From: Pseudomonadota bacterium
GTDB lineage: Bacteria; Desulfobacterota; Desulfobulbia; Desulfobulbales; Desulfocapsaceae
NCBI GenBank assembly: GCA_018821785.1
Contig: JAHJLI010000102.1
Location: 1-52,663 of the forward strand
Direction of reading: 5' to 3'
Length of the DNA: 52,663 bases
Part shown: positions 34,275 through 44,057 of the stretch, piece after piece
Layout of the letters: each line of letters opens with the position of its first letter
Position numbering within the stretch: position 1 is the first letter of the stretch
Translations under genes and position numbers: made by a program
Notes under the pieces: model-generated
The model's input: the letters and a program-made list of their open reading frames with translations, nothing else
Databases searched by the model: none
Told to the model about the DNA's origin: nothing

Positions 34275-35936
34275 ATGGAAAAAACATATAAATACAGAAC
34301 GTTAGTGTTGGTTCTCGGGGTCACTCTTCTTGTGTATTGTTTTGCCCATTGGCAGGGGATTTGCTCTTCATATGTGATTAATGATGATGTCAGGCAACAG
34401 ATTTACTGGATGCAGGAGTGGCAGGATCCTGGCCTTTTTAAGGGGCATTATTTGACCGAGTATGCAAAACAATATGTCCCGTGGGGAGTCCAAGCCATAT
34501 ATTGGGCTGCGTCCCATTATATCAACCCCGTCCAGTTCAGTAAAATCCTTACAGCAATCCTCTTTACCGTCACTGCCGGTTTGCTTTTTGTCCTTGCCTC
34601 TGAACTTTGGGATGAATTGACCGGAATTTTAACAGTTTGCATGTTTTATTATTTCGGTTTCTTCTTAGGTGCCATTTCGGGTGGTCTTTCCCGCGGATTT
34701 GTGTTCCCTCTCCTCATATTGTACTTGATTTTTCTGTCGAGAGGGAAAACAAAGTCCGGGGGGGTAGTGCTTATGGTACAATCTCTGTTTAATCCATATC
34801 TATTTGTACTATGCCTTCTTACCCACGGATTATTTCTCGTGCATAATCAACATTTCCGTCAGGCAATTCGGTCTGCTGCGTTACCAACTCCTAATAGTAT
34901 AAATCAAAAGAGGAGCATGGGTACTTCCGGGTTTTTGTTGAGTCAGTATTTTCCGCCAGTTTTAGGTATGATTTTTCTTTTCGCTAAGTATCAAATTTTC
35001 CAAGATCCTCGTTTTGGCTCAATTGTCTCAAATGCCGAAATGATCGGGCATATTGAGTATACTGTTGCAGGAAGGTATGAAATGATTCCAGTATCCTCAT
35101 TATTTTTCGAGTGTATTCGTCCTTTTCTCCAGGACCTTCCTGTTGGTTTGCAGAGTATCTCGGCCGCCAGTGCCGGTGTAAGCATATTCATTATTTTAAT
35201 AATTTCCGGCTGGAATGGCCAGCGCATAATAAGTCAAATCAGGAAATTGAAGATTTATTTCTACCTGCTTATTGCTTCCGTTGTTTTATATGTTTTGGCA
35301 CGGATTTTTCTTCTGAAGCTGTTTATTCCGAGTCGCTATCTGGAGTTCTCTCTCACCGTTTTTTATTGTCTGCTGGCTGGTATTCTTGTCCGTTCTGCAG
35401 TCGATTCCATCCGGTCTGATAGATATAGAACGGTTTTGATTGTTCTGCTTATTTGTTTAGGCGCATTTCGTTTAAAGGGAGTCGCGCTTTACGATTATGG
35501 AGGGCAAGCAACCTTGTATAAATTTTTCCAATCAACCTCAAGGGAATCCAATATCGCTGGGCATCCTTATCTGATGGATAATATAATGACATTTTCTCAG
35601 CGAAAGGTCTTTGTGAGCTATGAATTGTCTCACCCTTGGTATGGAAAATACTGGTCAATCATCAAACCAATGACATATGATTTCTTTAATGCCTATTATT
35701 CTGAAAGTCCAAACGAAATCAGAGAATTTTGCCGCAAATATGCAATCAATTATTTCGTGGTGAGAGAGAGTGATTTCACGAATAAGATGCCGGAATCCAC
35801 TGCTTATTTTCAGCCGTTTGGTAGTCACATTAGGAAGCTACTCGAAAAAAACACATCATTCGCTGTGCTCGATGGAAAGGAATTTATGCCGGTTTTTCAC
35901 GACAAGAATATTCGTGTCCTGACTCCTTTGGATTAA
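34275..35936 (+). CDS. Multi-pass membrane protein, probable GT-C glycosyltransferase
   Basis: A 553-residue integral membrane protein with about 10-12 hydrophobic segments. The first periplasmic loop has N-D-D-V-R-Q, an acidic pair at the place where GT-C enzymes carry their catalytic Asp. A soluble C-terminal tail with Y-F-V-V-R-E follows. GT-C enzymes take sugars from polyprenyl phosphates and transfer them outside the inner membrane. The GT2 enzyme upstream could supply the donor. No subfamily is recognised. Confidence 0.6.
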   Translation: MEKTYKYRTLVLVLGVTLLVYCFAHWQGICSSYVINDDVRQQIYWMQEWQDPGLFKGHYLTEYAKQYVPWGVQAIYWAASHYINPVQFSKILTAILFTVTAGLLFVLASELWDELTGILTVCMFYYFGFFLGAISGGLSRGFVFPLLILYLIFLSRGKTKSGGVVLMVQSLFNPYLFVLCLLTHGLFLVHNQHFRQAIRSAALPTPNSINQKRSMGTSGFLLSQYFPPVLGMIFLFAKYQIFQDPRFGSIVSNAEMIGHIEYTVAGRYEMIPVSSLFFECIRPFLQDLPVGLQSISAASAGVSIFIILIISGWNGQRIISQIRKLKIYFYLLIASVVLYVLARIFLLKLFIPSRYLEFSLTVFYCLLAGILVRSAVDSIRSDRYRTVLIVLLICLGAFRLKGVALYDYGGQATLYKFFQSTSRESNIAGHPYLMDNIMTFSQRKVFVSYELSHPWYGKYWSIIKPMTYDFFNAYYSESPNEIREFCRKYAINYFVVRESDFTNKMPESTAYFQPFGSHIRKLLEKNTSFAVLDGKEFMPVFHDKNIRVLTPLD

Positions 35937-36162
35937 CAGTTACACTGAGGGACAGAATCGATGTATTAATGCGTGCCGAGTTATTCGTAGAAATCGATTG
36001 GTTTGCTCTGATTGGATAGGCCATATTCAGAGAGCTGTGCAAATACATGTGAGTTTATATTTAGCCGGGTTGTTGTAAGCGCGTGTAATATGAATGTCCA
36101 GAGATAATTTTCTTAAATGATGCAGAGATAACAAGATTTTTCTATCTCAACTGAGGAAAGAT

Positions 36163-37434
36163 ATGCCGTTGTCAAATTGGATTTCAGGGATACCAAAGAA
36201 AGACAAAGTGTTATTGGCATTTTTTTGTTTTACTTGTCTGCAACTGGTGACAAAAATACCCAATATTACTTTAATACCAGGAGAAAGAACGAAAGTGTTT
36301 TCCGGTCTTCTCTGCGGTATTACACTTTCGATCCTTTTAGTGGTAAAAAGAGAGATTTTTCGTCTTTCTCCTGAATGGATTATGTGCATTCTTCTCTCTT
36401 TGCTCTGTATCCTTAGCAGTTTTTTCAGCGGTACTCCTTTCTCTTCGTTGTGTCGTGGAATAACTCTCATTTTTTCCGCAGTAGGAGGATTCTGGTGCGG
36501 GAGGTTATTGTTCAATTCCGCATTTTCTCAACTTATGTTTGCCCGATTTTGTCTTGTTCTGTTAACCCTGCTTCTTGTGTTCGGGCTTGCCGGGTTTTTC
36601 TTGTATGGAGATGTTTTATATCTTGCAGATATCCATAAACACACATTTAACGGTCTCATTCTCTTGCTCTCGTTTGGTCCAGTGGCTTTCCTCTATGGCG
36701 GAAAACGCTGGTTGGTCGTAATCGGGGTTGTCTATCTCCTTGCAGGCTCGTATGTTATTTCCCTGAGTTTCGACCCGATGATCTGGTTTCCCCCTTTGTT
36801 GCTCTTTGGAGGGATGCTGATCAGCATGAAAAAGAAAAGGTATATGCTTATTCCAATATTATTTGTTATCCTTTTGGTCACTTTATTTCAAAATTATAAG
36901 CTTCCTGATCATTATTATAATAAAGAGAGTATTTCAATCTGGGCAAGGGTAGAAAATATCTTCTTCTCTTACCATATGGCAATGAAAAGACCTTTGCTTG
37001 GCATTGGCCTTGTCGCCCCCCGTATTGGATATTTGGATGACTACACAATTGTTTATCCATATGTCACAAGGGAGAAATTTTCTGCAATACTCCCTGAGGA
37101 GAATCGATCATCGGAGAATCAGTTTCTTACTTTTATGTGCGATCTAGGCTTCCCGTTTCTTCTCATGTATTCTTTTTCTGTGGCGTTTTTATACTTGAAA
37201 TTATTAAGAAATATTAGAGAGCATGGGGGAAGTGGGAAGGAAACTGCAATTGTTCTCTGGATTCCAATCACCGGATCCCTTATCCACTTTCAAGTCTACG
37301 ATGGTTTGCTCCAGCCTCAGATATGCTGGTTTTTCCATATTCTTCTTGGCATGATCTCGGTTAATGCCGAACAATCAGTTGGTCAGTCTCCTCATCTCAA
37401 TGAGAAAAATACGGGAATGGGCGGAGTTGATTGA
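36163..37434 (+). CDS. O-antigen ligase/polymerase-like membrane protein (Wzy_C family)
   Basis: A 423-residue protein with about 10-11 membrane helices and one large periplasmic loop (about 270-330) holding A-R-V-E-N, a short M-A-M-K-R-P-L-L-G-I-G-L and E-N-R-S-S-E-N-Q-F-L. The R...P-L-L-G-x-G pattern followed by N-x-F-L is typical of the O-antigen ligase/polymerase superfamily, which joins or extends lipid-linked glycans at the periplasmic face. GAGGAAAG precedes the ATG. Whether it is a ligase (WaaL) or polymerase (Wzy) cannot be told. Confidence 0.8.
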   Translation: MPLSNWISGIPKKDKVLLAFFCFTCLQLVTKIPNITLIPGERTKVFSGLLCGITLSILLVVKREIFRLSPEWIMCILLSLLCILSSFFSGTPFSSLCRGITLIFSAVGGFWCGRLLFNSAFSQLMFARFCLVLLTLLLVFGLAGFFLYGDVLYLADIHKHTFNGLILLLSFGPVAFLYGGKRWLVVIGVVYLLAGSYVISLSFDPMIWFPPLLLFGGMLISMKKKRYMLIPILFVILLVTLFQNYKLPDHYYNKESISIWARVENIFFSYHMAMKRPLLGIGLVAPRIGYLDDYTIVYPYVTREKFSAILPEENRSSENQFLTFMCDLGFPFLLMYSFSVAFLYLKLLRNIREHGGSGKETAIVLWIPITGSLIHFQVYDGLLQPQICWFFHILLGMISVNAEQSVGQSPHLNEKNTGMGGVD

Positions 37435-37721
37435 GTGAGAACAAAGGGCAAACAAGTATTATTGTTTTGAAAGCAACATAGAATCAGTACATTGGGCGCC
37501 AATACCGTTCTGCGCTCCAATTATCGTCTGATATACCGGGCCGTGGAAAAGCTCCTGGCCACAAAAACCCAACTTCATAAATCTGAGAAACGTCTTGTTC
37601 GATCGGCCTTAACCCTTCTGCGTTTATTTTTACGAATTGCATCTGAACGATTAAGTGCGCAAAAAACTGATGAAAAAATTAAGCAAACTTTTTTGGCGCA
37701 GATAAAATTTACAGACTATAG
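37435..37721. other. Uncertain stretch between the O-antigen ligase-like gene and GT2
   Basis: The plus strand is open here from a TTG at 37492 and reads coding-like up to about 37720 (R-A-V-E-K-L-L-A-T-K-T and similar helical residues), but the frame continues antisense into a clear GT2 gene to 37917. No ribosome site is visible. It may be a remnant gene or chance. Confidence 0.3.
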
Positions 37722-38645
37722 TCAGCGTGGATCGGATTGGTCACAGAGATTTGGACACTTGTTTTCTCGGGCCGATTTTTGGGGGGAATTAACCAAGGGG
37801 AATGGTCTATTTATATATGGTAAATCGTCTTCGTGTGAATCATCGTGGCTCATGCTGGGGGATGAAGTATTTTTATATTTCCCCATGAGTTGGTTCAGCT
37901 TGACGCGGATGATTTGAGCGCACATATCAACCGACTCATTCACATATTTTGCCAATCTGCTAGTTCGAAAACCGTTCTCCTTTTGATCACGATTGCTCCA
38001 GTTGACAAAGACCTCTTTAATCCGATGCCCCCTTCTCTCGGTGAGAAAGAGCATTTCCACATCAAAAGCGGTAACCGTCCAGCCTTTCGGTCTTTCTTTC
38101 TGTTTGCAAAACCAGAGCTGGGGAAAGACCTGCATGGCAACATGACGGCTACAAAGCTTGAATCCGCACTGGGTGTCGATGATGTCTCGCAGAAGGAAAA
38201 GTCTGCGCAGGGTTCGAAAACCCAGACTGCCTATCTTTCTCATAAGCGGGGAGCCATCTCTTGTAATCCCTCTTGAGCCAATGACCATATCAAAACCTTG
38301 TTGAAACCAGGGAAGAAGTTTATTGAGTTCTGCAATAGGTGTCGATTGATCCATGTCGGTGAGGAGAAGAACTGTGCCTCTGGCTTCCTGGATGCCGGCC
38401 CAGATTGCCGCAGGCTTGCCGCCATGAGGGATATCATGGAGGCTAAAATGTTCTTTTTTGAGAATGGACTGTGCAATCAGGTATCTGCTGTTATCGGTAG
38501 ACTCGTCGTTGACAACGATGACTTCCCACGAAAAATCCTGAAGTAGTAGGTGTTCATATACTTCATCCAATACACCTCGTTCCAGATTTTTTGCTTCATC
38601 ATAACAGGGGATGATGACTGAAACGATTGGTTTCTCTGTCAGCAT
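37722..38645 (-). CDS. GT2 polyprenyl-phosphate glucosyltransferase-like (ALG5-like)
   Basis: A 307-residue family 2 enzyme. It has S-V-I-I-P-C-Y-D-E-A, V-V-N-D-E-S-T-D, L-L-T-D-M-D-Q-S-T-P (nucleotide-sugar/metal site) and D-T-Q-C-G-F-K-L, followed by F-D-V-E-M-L-F-L. This is the pattern of dolichyl-phosphate beta-glucosyltransferases and bacterial relatives. The last 50 residues are polar and not family-like. It lies downstream of a GT-C gene on the same strand, with 67 bases between, so it probably makes that enzyme's lipid-linked donor. Confidence 0.85.
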   Translation of the reverse strand: MLTEKPIVSVIIPCYDEAKNLERGVLDEVYEHLLLQDFSWEVIVVNDESTDNSRYLIAQSILKKEHFSLHDIPHGGKPAAIWAGIQEARGTVLLLTDMDQSTPIAELNKLLPWFQQGFDMVIGSRGITRDGSPLMRKIGSLGFRTLRRLFLLRDIIDTQCGFKLCSRHVAMQVFPQLWFCKQKERPKGWTVTAFDVEMLFLTERRGHRIKEVFVNWSNRDQKENGFRTSRLAKYVNESVDMCAQIIRVKLNQLMGKYKNTSSPSMSHDDSHEDDLPYINRPFPLVNSPQKSARENKCPNLCDQSDPR

Positions 38646-38712
38646 TGTAGGCTCTTGTCAGATTAGAGGGAGAAGATTACAAAAGTTCTCTCAGCATATT
38701 TGAGACCAGGAA

Positions 38713-40647
38713 CTATGGGTGGATCGGTTTGAGTAGGTAAATCGCCCCATCAGATCCAAGCCAACGTTCGATGGGATAGGTCTTAACTGTATCATACTCG
38801 GGCAGTGTGCCGAGAGCCACCAGATAGTCTTCACGGTCTACCCACCACCAACTGAGACGGGGTTTTGCCTCAAAGTTTTGTTGATAACAATGGTAGCCGT
38901 TGAATTCAAAACCACCATCCACGTGACATGGGTTGACTTTCAGGTCTAGCAGCAGATAGTTGTGGGCCTTTAAGGCAGCCCGCTTGGTGGCCATTAAATC
39001 ATGGGTCCCGGCAATGGCAAAGGCTCCATTGGCGGCAAGGAGTACTAGCGCGGCGGCAAGGGAAGCATAGGAAGGTGATTCCGGATGTCTTTTCAATTCA
39101 GTAAGTATCCAGATAATAAAAAACAGACATACCGGGATGAGGTAACGGTCGTGAAATCCTGTCAGGGTGATGATACCAAGATACAGAATCGAGGACAGCA
39201 AAGAGAGAAGGCCAATAAAGCTAATGTCACCTCTCCTGAAAAGCCGTTGTATGAAACCGACCATAAGCGTCAATACGAAGATAAGCATTGGAATAGTCAA
39301 TATAATAAGGAGATAATAGATCGAGGCTGGCAGAGCCGTCAGTCGCTCCTGGTGAAGCAGGTAGGTGTCTTTAAATAGGAGTGGCCCAATACCGAAGTTC
39401 GTTATAACGTTTTTGAAGAATACCACTGGCGGTCGAAGTATTCCGCCAAGGATCGCAGCTTCAAACAGAGCAGCGAAAGAGAAATAGAGTAAAATTGCTC
39501 TTGTTGCAGATCGCTTTTGCAGCCAGATGCTGCTGAAAAGGATAACCAATGGAGAAACAAGGAAGACTGAATAACAGAGTGCGACCTGAAAAAGCTGTGA
39601 AAAAATAAAAGCCAGATAGTCACACCAACCTTTTTTGATGAACTGTCCCACGATGTTGTTGAAGACCTCATGGTGGGTAACAGGCGTGCTGCCGGTTGCA
39701 GATAAAAACGATTCCCAGGCCAGCCAGGGAACAAAGGTTATAAATAGTGCGGCTATGGTCATGCGAAGAGAGCCAAGTCGCCTTCCTTGTGGTGTCAGCC
39801 AGCAACTTGCCATGAAGGCAAGAGGAATGACGATACCTATTTGACGGGTCAGGATACTGGCAGTTGCCAGCGTAAGACCAGCGTATATAATGCTGTACCG
39901 GTCTTTTTCAACCCCCAGATGGAGGACGAGCAGGCTCATGGCGGCGAGGGAGGTAAAGGTGATATCCGTCATGAACGTGAAATTCTGGGAAAGGAAAAGA
40001 GGATTCAATATTAAAGTCAGTGTGCCAAGGAGAGCCAGATACCTGGGAAGCTTTATGGAACAGAGAAGGAAGTACAGAGAGAATGAGCCAAGAACACCCA
40101 TGACCAGAACGGAAACCCTCAAGGTCGTCATGGAGTAACCAAAGAGGGAGGAGAACAGCCAGCCCCATAATATATGTACTATTAATGCAGGTCCTCCGTG
40201 TCCCCAGCCTGTGGCGATCACTTTTCCGTGTTCAGCCAGGGCCTGGAGACTTTTCACATACCCCCAATCATCATTGACCATGAATTCGCCCCTGGGATCA
40301 ATGACAAACAAAACGCAAGCCCAGATGGCAAGGATGAAAACGGCAGGACAGAGCGTTTTCAACCAGTCGGTTTTCTTATGAAGAACATCTCTTGCTGCAA
40401 GATGAGAACCAGTTCTTAAGTGCTTTATTTCCTTTAGCGGGGCATCAATCAGCGACGTATCCTCCAGGGACTGTGCAATATATTGAGGCAATGCAGAAAA
40501 AACCTTTGATTTTACAATACACGCAGTTGCCAGTAATCTGCTGATCACTGACAGATCAAAACACGCTTCAATATGCCGATGATACTGCGAGGAATACGTA
40601 TTGCCAATTTCCTTTAACAGCCTTAAAAGATTGACGAACTCATTCAA
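38713..40647 (-). CDS. GT-C family glycosyltransferase (PMT/ArnT-like membrane protein)
   Basis: A 644-residue protein with about 11-12 membrane segments. After the first helix comes F-M-V-N-D-D-W-G-Y, the acidic loop typical of the PMT/ArnT superfamily. A later loop has T-F-M-T-D-I-T-F and the C-terminal soluble part has W-W-W-V-D-R-E-D-Y. It should transfer a sugar from polyprenyl phosphate to a lipid or glycan in the periplasm. The start is a TTG with a weak ribosome site, and about 95 residues before the first helix are unusual, so the true start may be further in. Confidence 0.8.
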   Translation of the reverse strand: MNEFVNLLRLLKEIGNTYSSQYHRHIEACFDLSVISRLLATACIVKSKVFSALPQYIAQSLEDTSLIDAPLKEIKHLRTGSHLAARDVLHKKTDWLKTLCPAVFILAIWACVLFVIDPRGEFMVNDDWGYVKSLQALAEHGKVIATGWGHGGPALIVHILWGWLFSSLFGYSMTTLRVSVLVMGVLGSFSLYFLLCSIKLPRYLALLGTLTLILNPLFLSQNFTFMTDITFTSLAAMSLLVLHLGVEKDRYSIIYAGLTLATASILTRQIGIVIPLAFMASCWLTPQGRRLGSLRMTIAALFITFVPWLAWESFLSATGSTPVTHHEVFNNIVGQFIKKGWCDYLAFIFSQLFQVALCYSVFLVSPLVILFSSIWLQKRSATRAILLYFSFAALFEAAILGGILRPPVVFFKNVITNFGIGPLLFKDTYLLHQERLTALPASIYYLLIILTIPMLIFVLTLMVGFIQRLFRRGDISFIGLLSLLSSILYLGIITLTGFHDRYLIPVCLFFIIWILTELKRHPESPSYASLAAALVLLAANGAFAIAGTHDLMATKRAALKAHNYLLLDLKVNPCHVDGGFEFNGYHCYQQNFEAKPRLSWWWVDREDYLVALGTLPEYDTVKTYPIERWLGSDGAIYLLKPIHP

Positions 40648-41350
40648 GGTCAGTACGAATAATGTCGTTAACCTATCCCTTCCTCGCGGTTTTCACAAGT
40701 TTTTTCTGTCCAGGCCGCTAGCTGGTAAAGATCGCGGCATGCTTGGTGTTTTTCCCTTATTCAACGATTTTGGGAAATTTGCCGATTCATCAACATTGAA
40801 CTTGGCCTTATTGTCATATTTTTAGAGCCTTTTTGAAGGAATACTGTGAAATTGACTACAAGGATGCCTTTTGCAATTCGATAACGGCTTGCGCGGGAGG
40901 AGGCTGTTGCGTGTGGGAATTATCGTTTGATAGAGAAGCGATAATGGGCTAAATAATGCGTAATTACTAGGCCTTAGAATAACTATTCGGCCTTAAGAAA
41001 TTCTTTTTTTCCAGAAAAAATATTACATTAAAAAAATCCTAGAATGACATGGATTTATGTCAAATACCCAGTTCATAGGAAATGTGGTTTTACATTTCAA
41101 CCCGGCCGGTTTTTTGCCTCCAATCTTAAACCAAAGGCGCCTGCGCGTGTTTGACTGATGCGGGATCTTTCGTGATTCTTAGTGCCTTACATATTATTTT
41201 CGTTTATAAAAAACAAGAAAGTAAAAACAAGGAAATAATCTGAGAAAGGCAATTATGCTCTTTTGAGGGGTGTAAGATTTGATGAATAACCTTCACCACG
41301 TCGGGTTTATATCGTCCGATTGTTTTGATTGACAAAGGATAAGCCGTAAC
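40648..41350. other. Long intergenic region before the GC-rich gene pair
   Basis: About 700 bases lie between two divergent genes. Most of it is AT-rich. A plus-strand open frame at 40601-40825 is mostly antisense to the GT-C gene start and has no support. No RNA family or repeat is recognisable. AAGGA precedes the radical SAM ATG by about 11 bases. Confidence 0.4.
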
Positions 41351-42793
41351 ATGAAAGTCCTGGTCATCAATGAACCCTATGTGAAAGGCTTTAACCGCTC
41401 GCAGCGATGGGCTGCACGGACGCGGGGCCGAGTGTTGCGCGCTCCTGATTGGCTGGCTTATGCCACGGCCGTCTTGGAGGAAGCGGGCATCGATGTCCGC
41501 CTGTTTGACTTTCCTGCCGAAGGCTGGGACAAGCAGGAACTCAGGCGTCTAGTTAAGGCAGAAGCTCCCGATTATGTAGTCCTGGACTCCACAACCCCCT
41601 CCATCTACTCCGATATCGAATGCGCCGGGATTTGCAAGGAAGAGGCCCAAGTGCGAGTGATTATGGTCGGGCCGCATGCATCGGCATTGCCCGAGGAAAC
41701 TCTTGAAATCGCGAAGGGCGCGGTTGATGTGATCTGTGTCGGGGAGTATGATTACACGGTTCGGGATATCATCCAGGCCGACCCTCACTTCCAAAATGTG
41801 CCCGGAATTTGTTACCTGGAAGAGGGCCGCGCCAAAAGGACCTCCCCCAGGGCGCTCATTTCCGACCTGGATGCCTTGCCGTTTCCCGCATGGCATCATC
41901 TGGATCTTATGAAGTATTTTGACGGGACCAAGCTCCATCCCTATATTGACATCTTCTCAGGCAGGGGATGTCCTCATCAATGTATATTTTGTCTATGGCC
42001 AAGGGTTATGCACGGCCGGAAGATTCGCCTGCGTTCCCCCGAACGAGTCGTGGATGAGATTGAATTTGACATAAAGTTGTGCCCCCAGGTCAAACATGGC
42101 GGAGAATTTTTCTTTGAAGACGATACATTTACCGTCGTCAAATCCAATGCCATTGCCATCTGCGAAGAGATCCTTCGGCGTGATCTGCGCATTACCTTTT
42201 CGGTTAATGCGAGGGCCGATACTGCGGATACGGAACTCTTCCAAATGCTGAAACGGGCCGGATGTCGGGAACTTTTGGTGGGTTTTGAATCCGGGGACGA
42301 CGGGATGCTTGTGCGGATGGGGAAAAATGAGGCCACAGAAGATGCCATCCGTTTCATGGAAATAGCCCGCCGGGCCAAGCTGGACGTCCACGGATGTTTT
42401 GTCCTGGGACTTCCCGGTGAGACTGAGCAATCCATTGAGAAAACAATTGATTTTGCGCTCAAGCTTGGCCTTCATACGGTGCAGTTTTCAGCCGCTGTCC
42501 CCTTTCCTGGAACGCCTTTTTTTGATTACTGCCGGGATAAGGGGCTCTTGAAGACTGAAAGATGGGACGCATGGTTGTCGGAAGGAGAGCAATCATCCGT
42601 CATCGAATACCCGGGACTGAGCAAGACGGCGATTGCGACAGCCGTGGACCGAGGGCTCAAACAGTTCTATTTTCGACCAGGTTATATGATCCAGTTCCTC
42701 CTGGGAACAAAGAGCAGATCGGATCTCTACCGCAAGTTGCGAGGAGCCAAAAACTTTTTGTCCTACCTGTGGGAGGAGCAACGCCGAAGATGA
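41351..42793 (+). CDS. Cobalamin-binding radical SAM protein
   Basis: A 480-residue enzyme with an N-terminal B12-binding domain (about 1-150, including V-G-P-H-A-S-A-L-P-E) and a radical SAM core with C207-P-H-Q-C211-I-F-C214. Later blocks include F-F-E-D-D-T-F and G-F-E-S-G-D, and V-L-G-L-P-G-E-T, typical of BchE/class-B-type proteins. It overlaps the next GT2 gene by 4 bases (ATGA), so the two work together. Bases are visibly GC-rich: three 60-base rows counted by eye (41401, 41641, 42241) have 68, 60 and 55 percent GC, against about 30 percent in one row of the nearby GT4 gene. This suggests recent transfer. The substrate is unknown. Confidence 0.85.
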   Translation: MKVLVINEPYVKGFNRSQRWAARTRGRVLRAPDWLAYATAVLEEAGIDVRLFDFPAEGWDKQELRRLVKAEAPDYVVLDSTTPSIYSDIECAGICKEEAQVRVIMVGPHASALPEETLEIAKGAVDVICVGEYDYTVRDIIQADPHFQNVPGICYLEEGRAKRTSPRALISDLDALPFPAWHHLDLMKYFDGTKLHPYIDIFSGRGCPHQCIFCLWPRVMHGRKIRLRSPERVVDEIEFDIKLCPQVKHGGEFFFEDDTFTVVKSNAIAICEEILRRDLRITFSVNARADTADTELFQMLKRAGCRELLVGFESGDDGMLVRMGKNEATEDAIRFMEIARRAKLDVHGCFVLGLPGETEQSIEKTIDFALKLGLHTVQFSAAVPFPGTPFFDYCRDKGLLKTERWDAWLSEGEQSSVIEYPGLSKTAIATAVDRGLKQFYFRPGYMIQFLLGTKSRSDLYRKLRGAKNFLSYLWEEQRRR

Positions 42794-43761
42794 GCCCTGC
42801 CGCAGCCAAAATTTCTGTTGTGATTCCTGTATGCAACTGCGAACTAACAATTGCCCAATGCCTGGATTCTGTGGTTTGTCAGGATTATCCCAATTACGAG
42901 TTATTGGTGGTGGATGACGGTTCGACGGACCGAACAGTTGATATCTGCCAAACCTATCCCAATATCAAAATGATCCGAGTGACAAACGGGGGCCCTTCTA
43001 GGGCAAGGAACATCGGGATCAAAATGGCGACAGGCGAGATCCTCGCATTTACCGATGGAGACTGTATTGCGGAGCCCAACTGGTTGAGCGAGCTGACACG
43101 CGGTTTTGATCGACCAAGAGTGGCGGGAGTGGGAGGTGACCAGAAGAGCCCCCACGACGAGACCGTATTCGGCAGACGTGTGCAAGATGTTCTCAAACTG
43201 CTGGGCGTTGTGACATATTATACCCAGACAATATCCGTAATGACTGAGACCCCCCACAATCCAAGCTGTAATGCAGCCTATCTGAAAAGTGTATTGGCTG
43301 AAGTGGGAGGCTTTGATGAAAATCTCTGGCCGGGCGAGGACGTGGACCTGGATATTCGCATCAGACTGAAAGGATACAAACTGATATACAATCCGGATGC
43401 GGTGGTCAGACATTATCGGCCCAAGACATACGGAGGATTTTCGAGAATGATGCGACGTTACGGTGCGTCTGCCTGGCAATTGTTTGGAAGATATGGCTTT
43501 TTTCGAGTTCTTCAGTATGAACCCATAATCTTAATCATGGGCCTGATCCTTGGAACCTCCATGATTCTTTGGAGCCCCTGGTCGGCAATGTTGTTGTTCA
43601 TACCCTGGTTGATTTTGTATTTCTGGTTTTTGGCCAAGACTGGAGGCGTAACCGCCAGTGTTCATGCTGTTATCCTGTTTGCCTTGATCTTTGTAAATTG
43701 GAACTGGGGCTTTTTTACTGGGTATAGATATCGTCCGTGGGGCATGTCCCAGGACCTCTAA
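42790..43761 (+). CDS. GT2 glycosyltransferase with C-terminal membrane segments
   Basis: A 323-residue family 2 enzyme with V-V-I-P-V-C-N-C, V-D-D-G-S-T-D, F-T-D-G-D-C (metal site), the acceptor motif W-P-G-E-D-V-D-L and two C-terminal hydrophobic segments. ATG 42790 overlaps the previous stop codon. The in-frame extension upstream to 42562 lies inside the radical SAM gene and is not needed. It shares the GC-rich composition of its partner. It may decorate a surface glycan or lipid. Confidence 0.85.
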   Translation: MSPAAAKISVVIPVCNCELTIAQCLDSVVCQDYPNYELLVVDDGSTDRTVDICQTYPNIKMIRVTNGGPSRARNIGIKMATGEILAFTDGDCIAEPNWLSELTRGFDRPRVAGVGGDQKSPHDETVFGRRVQDVLKLLGVVTYYTQTISVMTETPHNPSCNAAYLKSVLAEVGGFDENLWPGEDVDLDIRIRLKGYKLIYNPDAVVRHYRPKTYGGFSRMMRRYGASAWQLFGRYGFFRVLQYEPIILIMGLILGTSMILWSPWSAMLLFIPWLILYFWFLAKTGGVTASVHAVILFALIFVNWNWGFFTGYRYRPWGMSQDL

Positions 43762-44057
43762 CACCTAATCGGTAGCATTCCGGGGTGGACACCAGCAGGG
43801 TAGCTCTCTGGAGTTGGACATAAAGGATGCCAGAAAGGGCCTGAAAATGATCACGGCTCGCTTTCAGGGTTCATCCGACAGGGAGCTAGGTTGAATCCGT
43901 TGTCGGCTAAATGAGGGTAGGGGGGCTGTGCTTGATGGAAAGTTTGTCCCTGAGATCAAGCTTCTATTGTGTTCACTCCGTGTTATCCCCTTGATATTGA
44001 AGAATAGAAATGAATTTCAGGAGATGCTATTTTGAGTCCTAATGTCAGGCTGGATTT
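43762..44057. other. Noncoding stretch after the GC-rich pair
   Basis: No open frame of note is present. The left part is GC-richer and continues the composition of the upstream genes; the right part becomes AT-rich before the convergent GT4 gene. It may contain the edge of the acquired segment. No flanking direct repeat or terminal inverted repeat was found by eye. Confidence 0.35.

Noticed and set aside
37492..37917. 141-codon plus-strand open frame.
   Set aside because: Its second half is antisense to a clear GT2 gene, it needs a TTG start, and has no ribosome site. Only the part before 37722 is noted as uncertain.
40601..40825. 74-codon plus-strand frame at the start of the minus-strand GT-C gene.
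   Set aside because: It partly overlaps the GT-C gene antisense, has no ribosome site and no recognisable motif.
43762..43860. A stretch after the GC-rich GT2 gene that vaguely recalls an insertion-sequence end.
   Set aside because: No inverted partner, target duplication or transposase frame was found in or around the gene pair.
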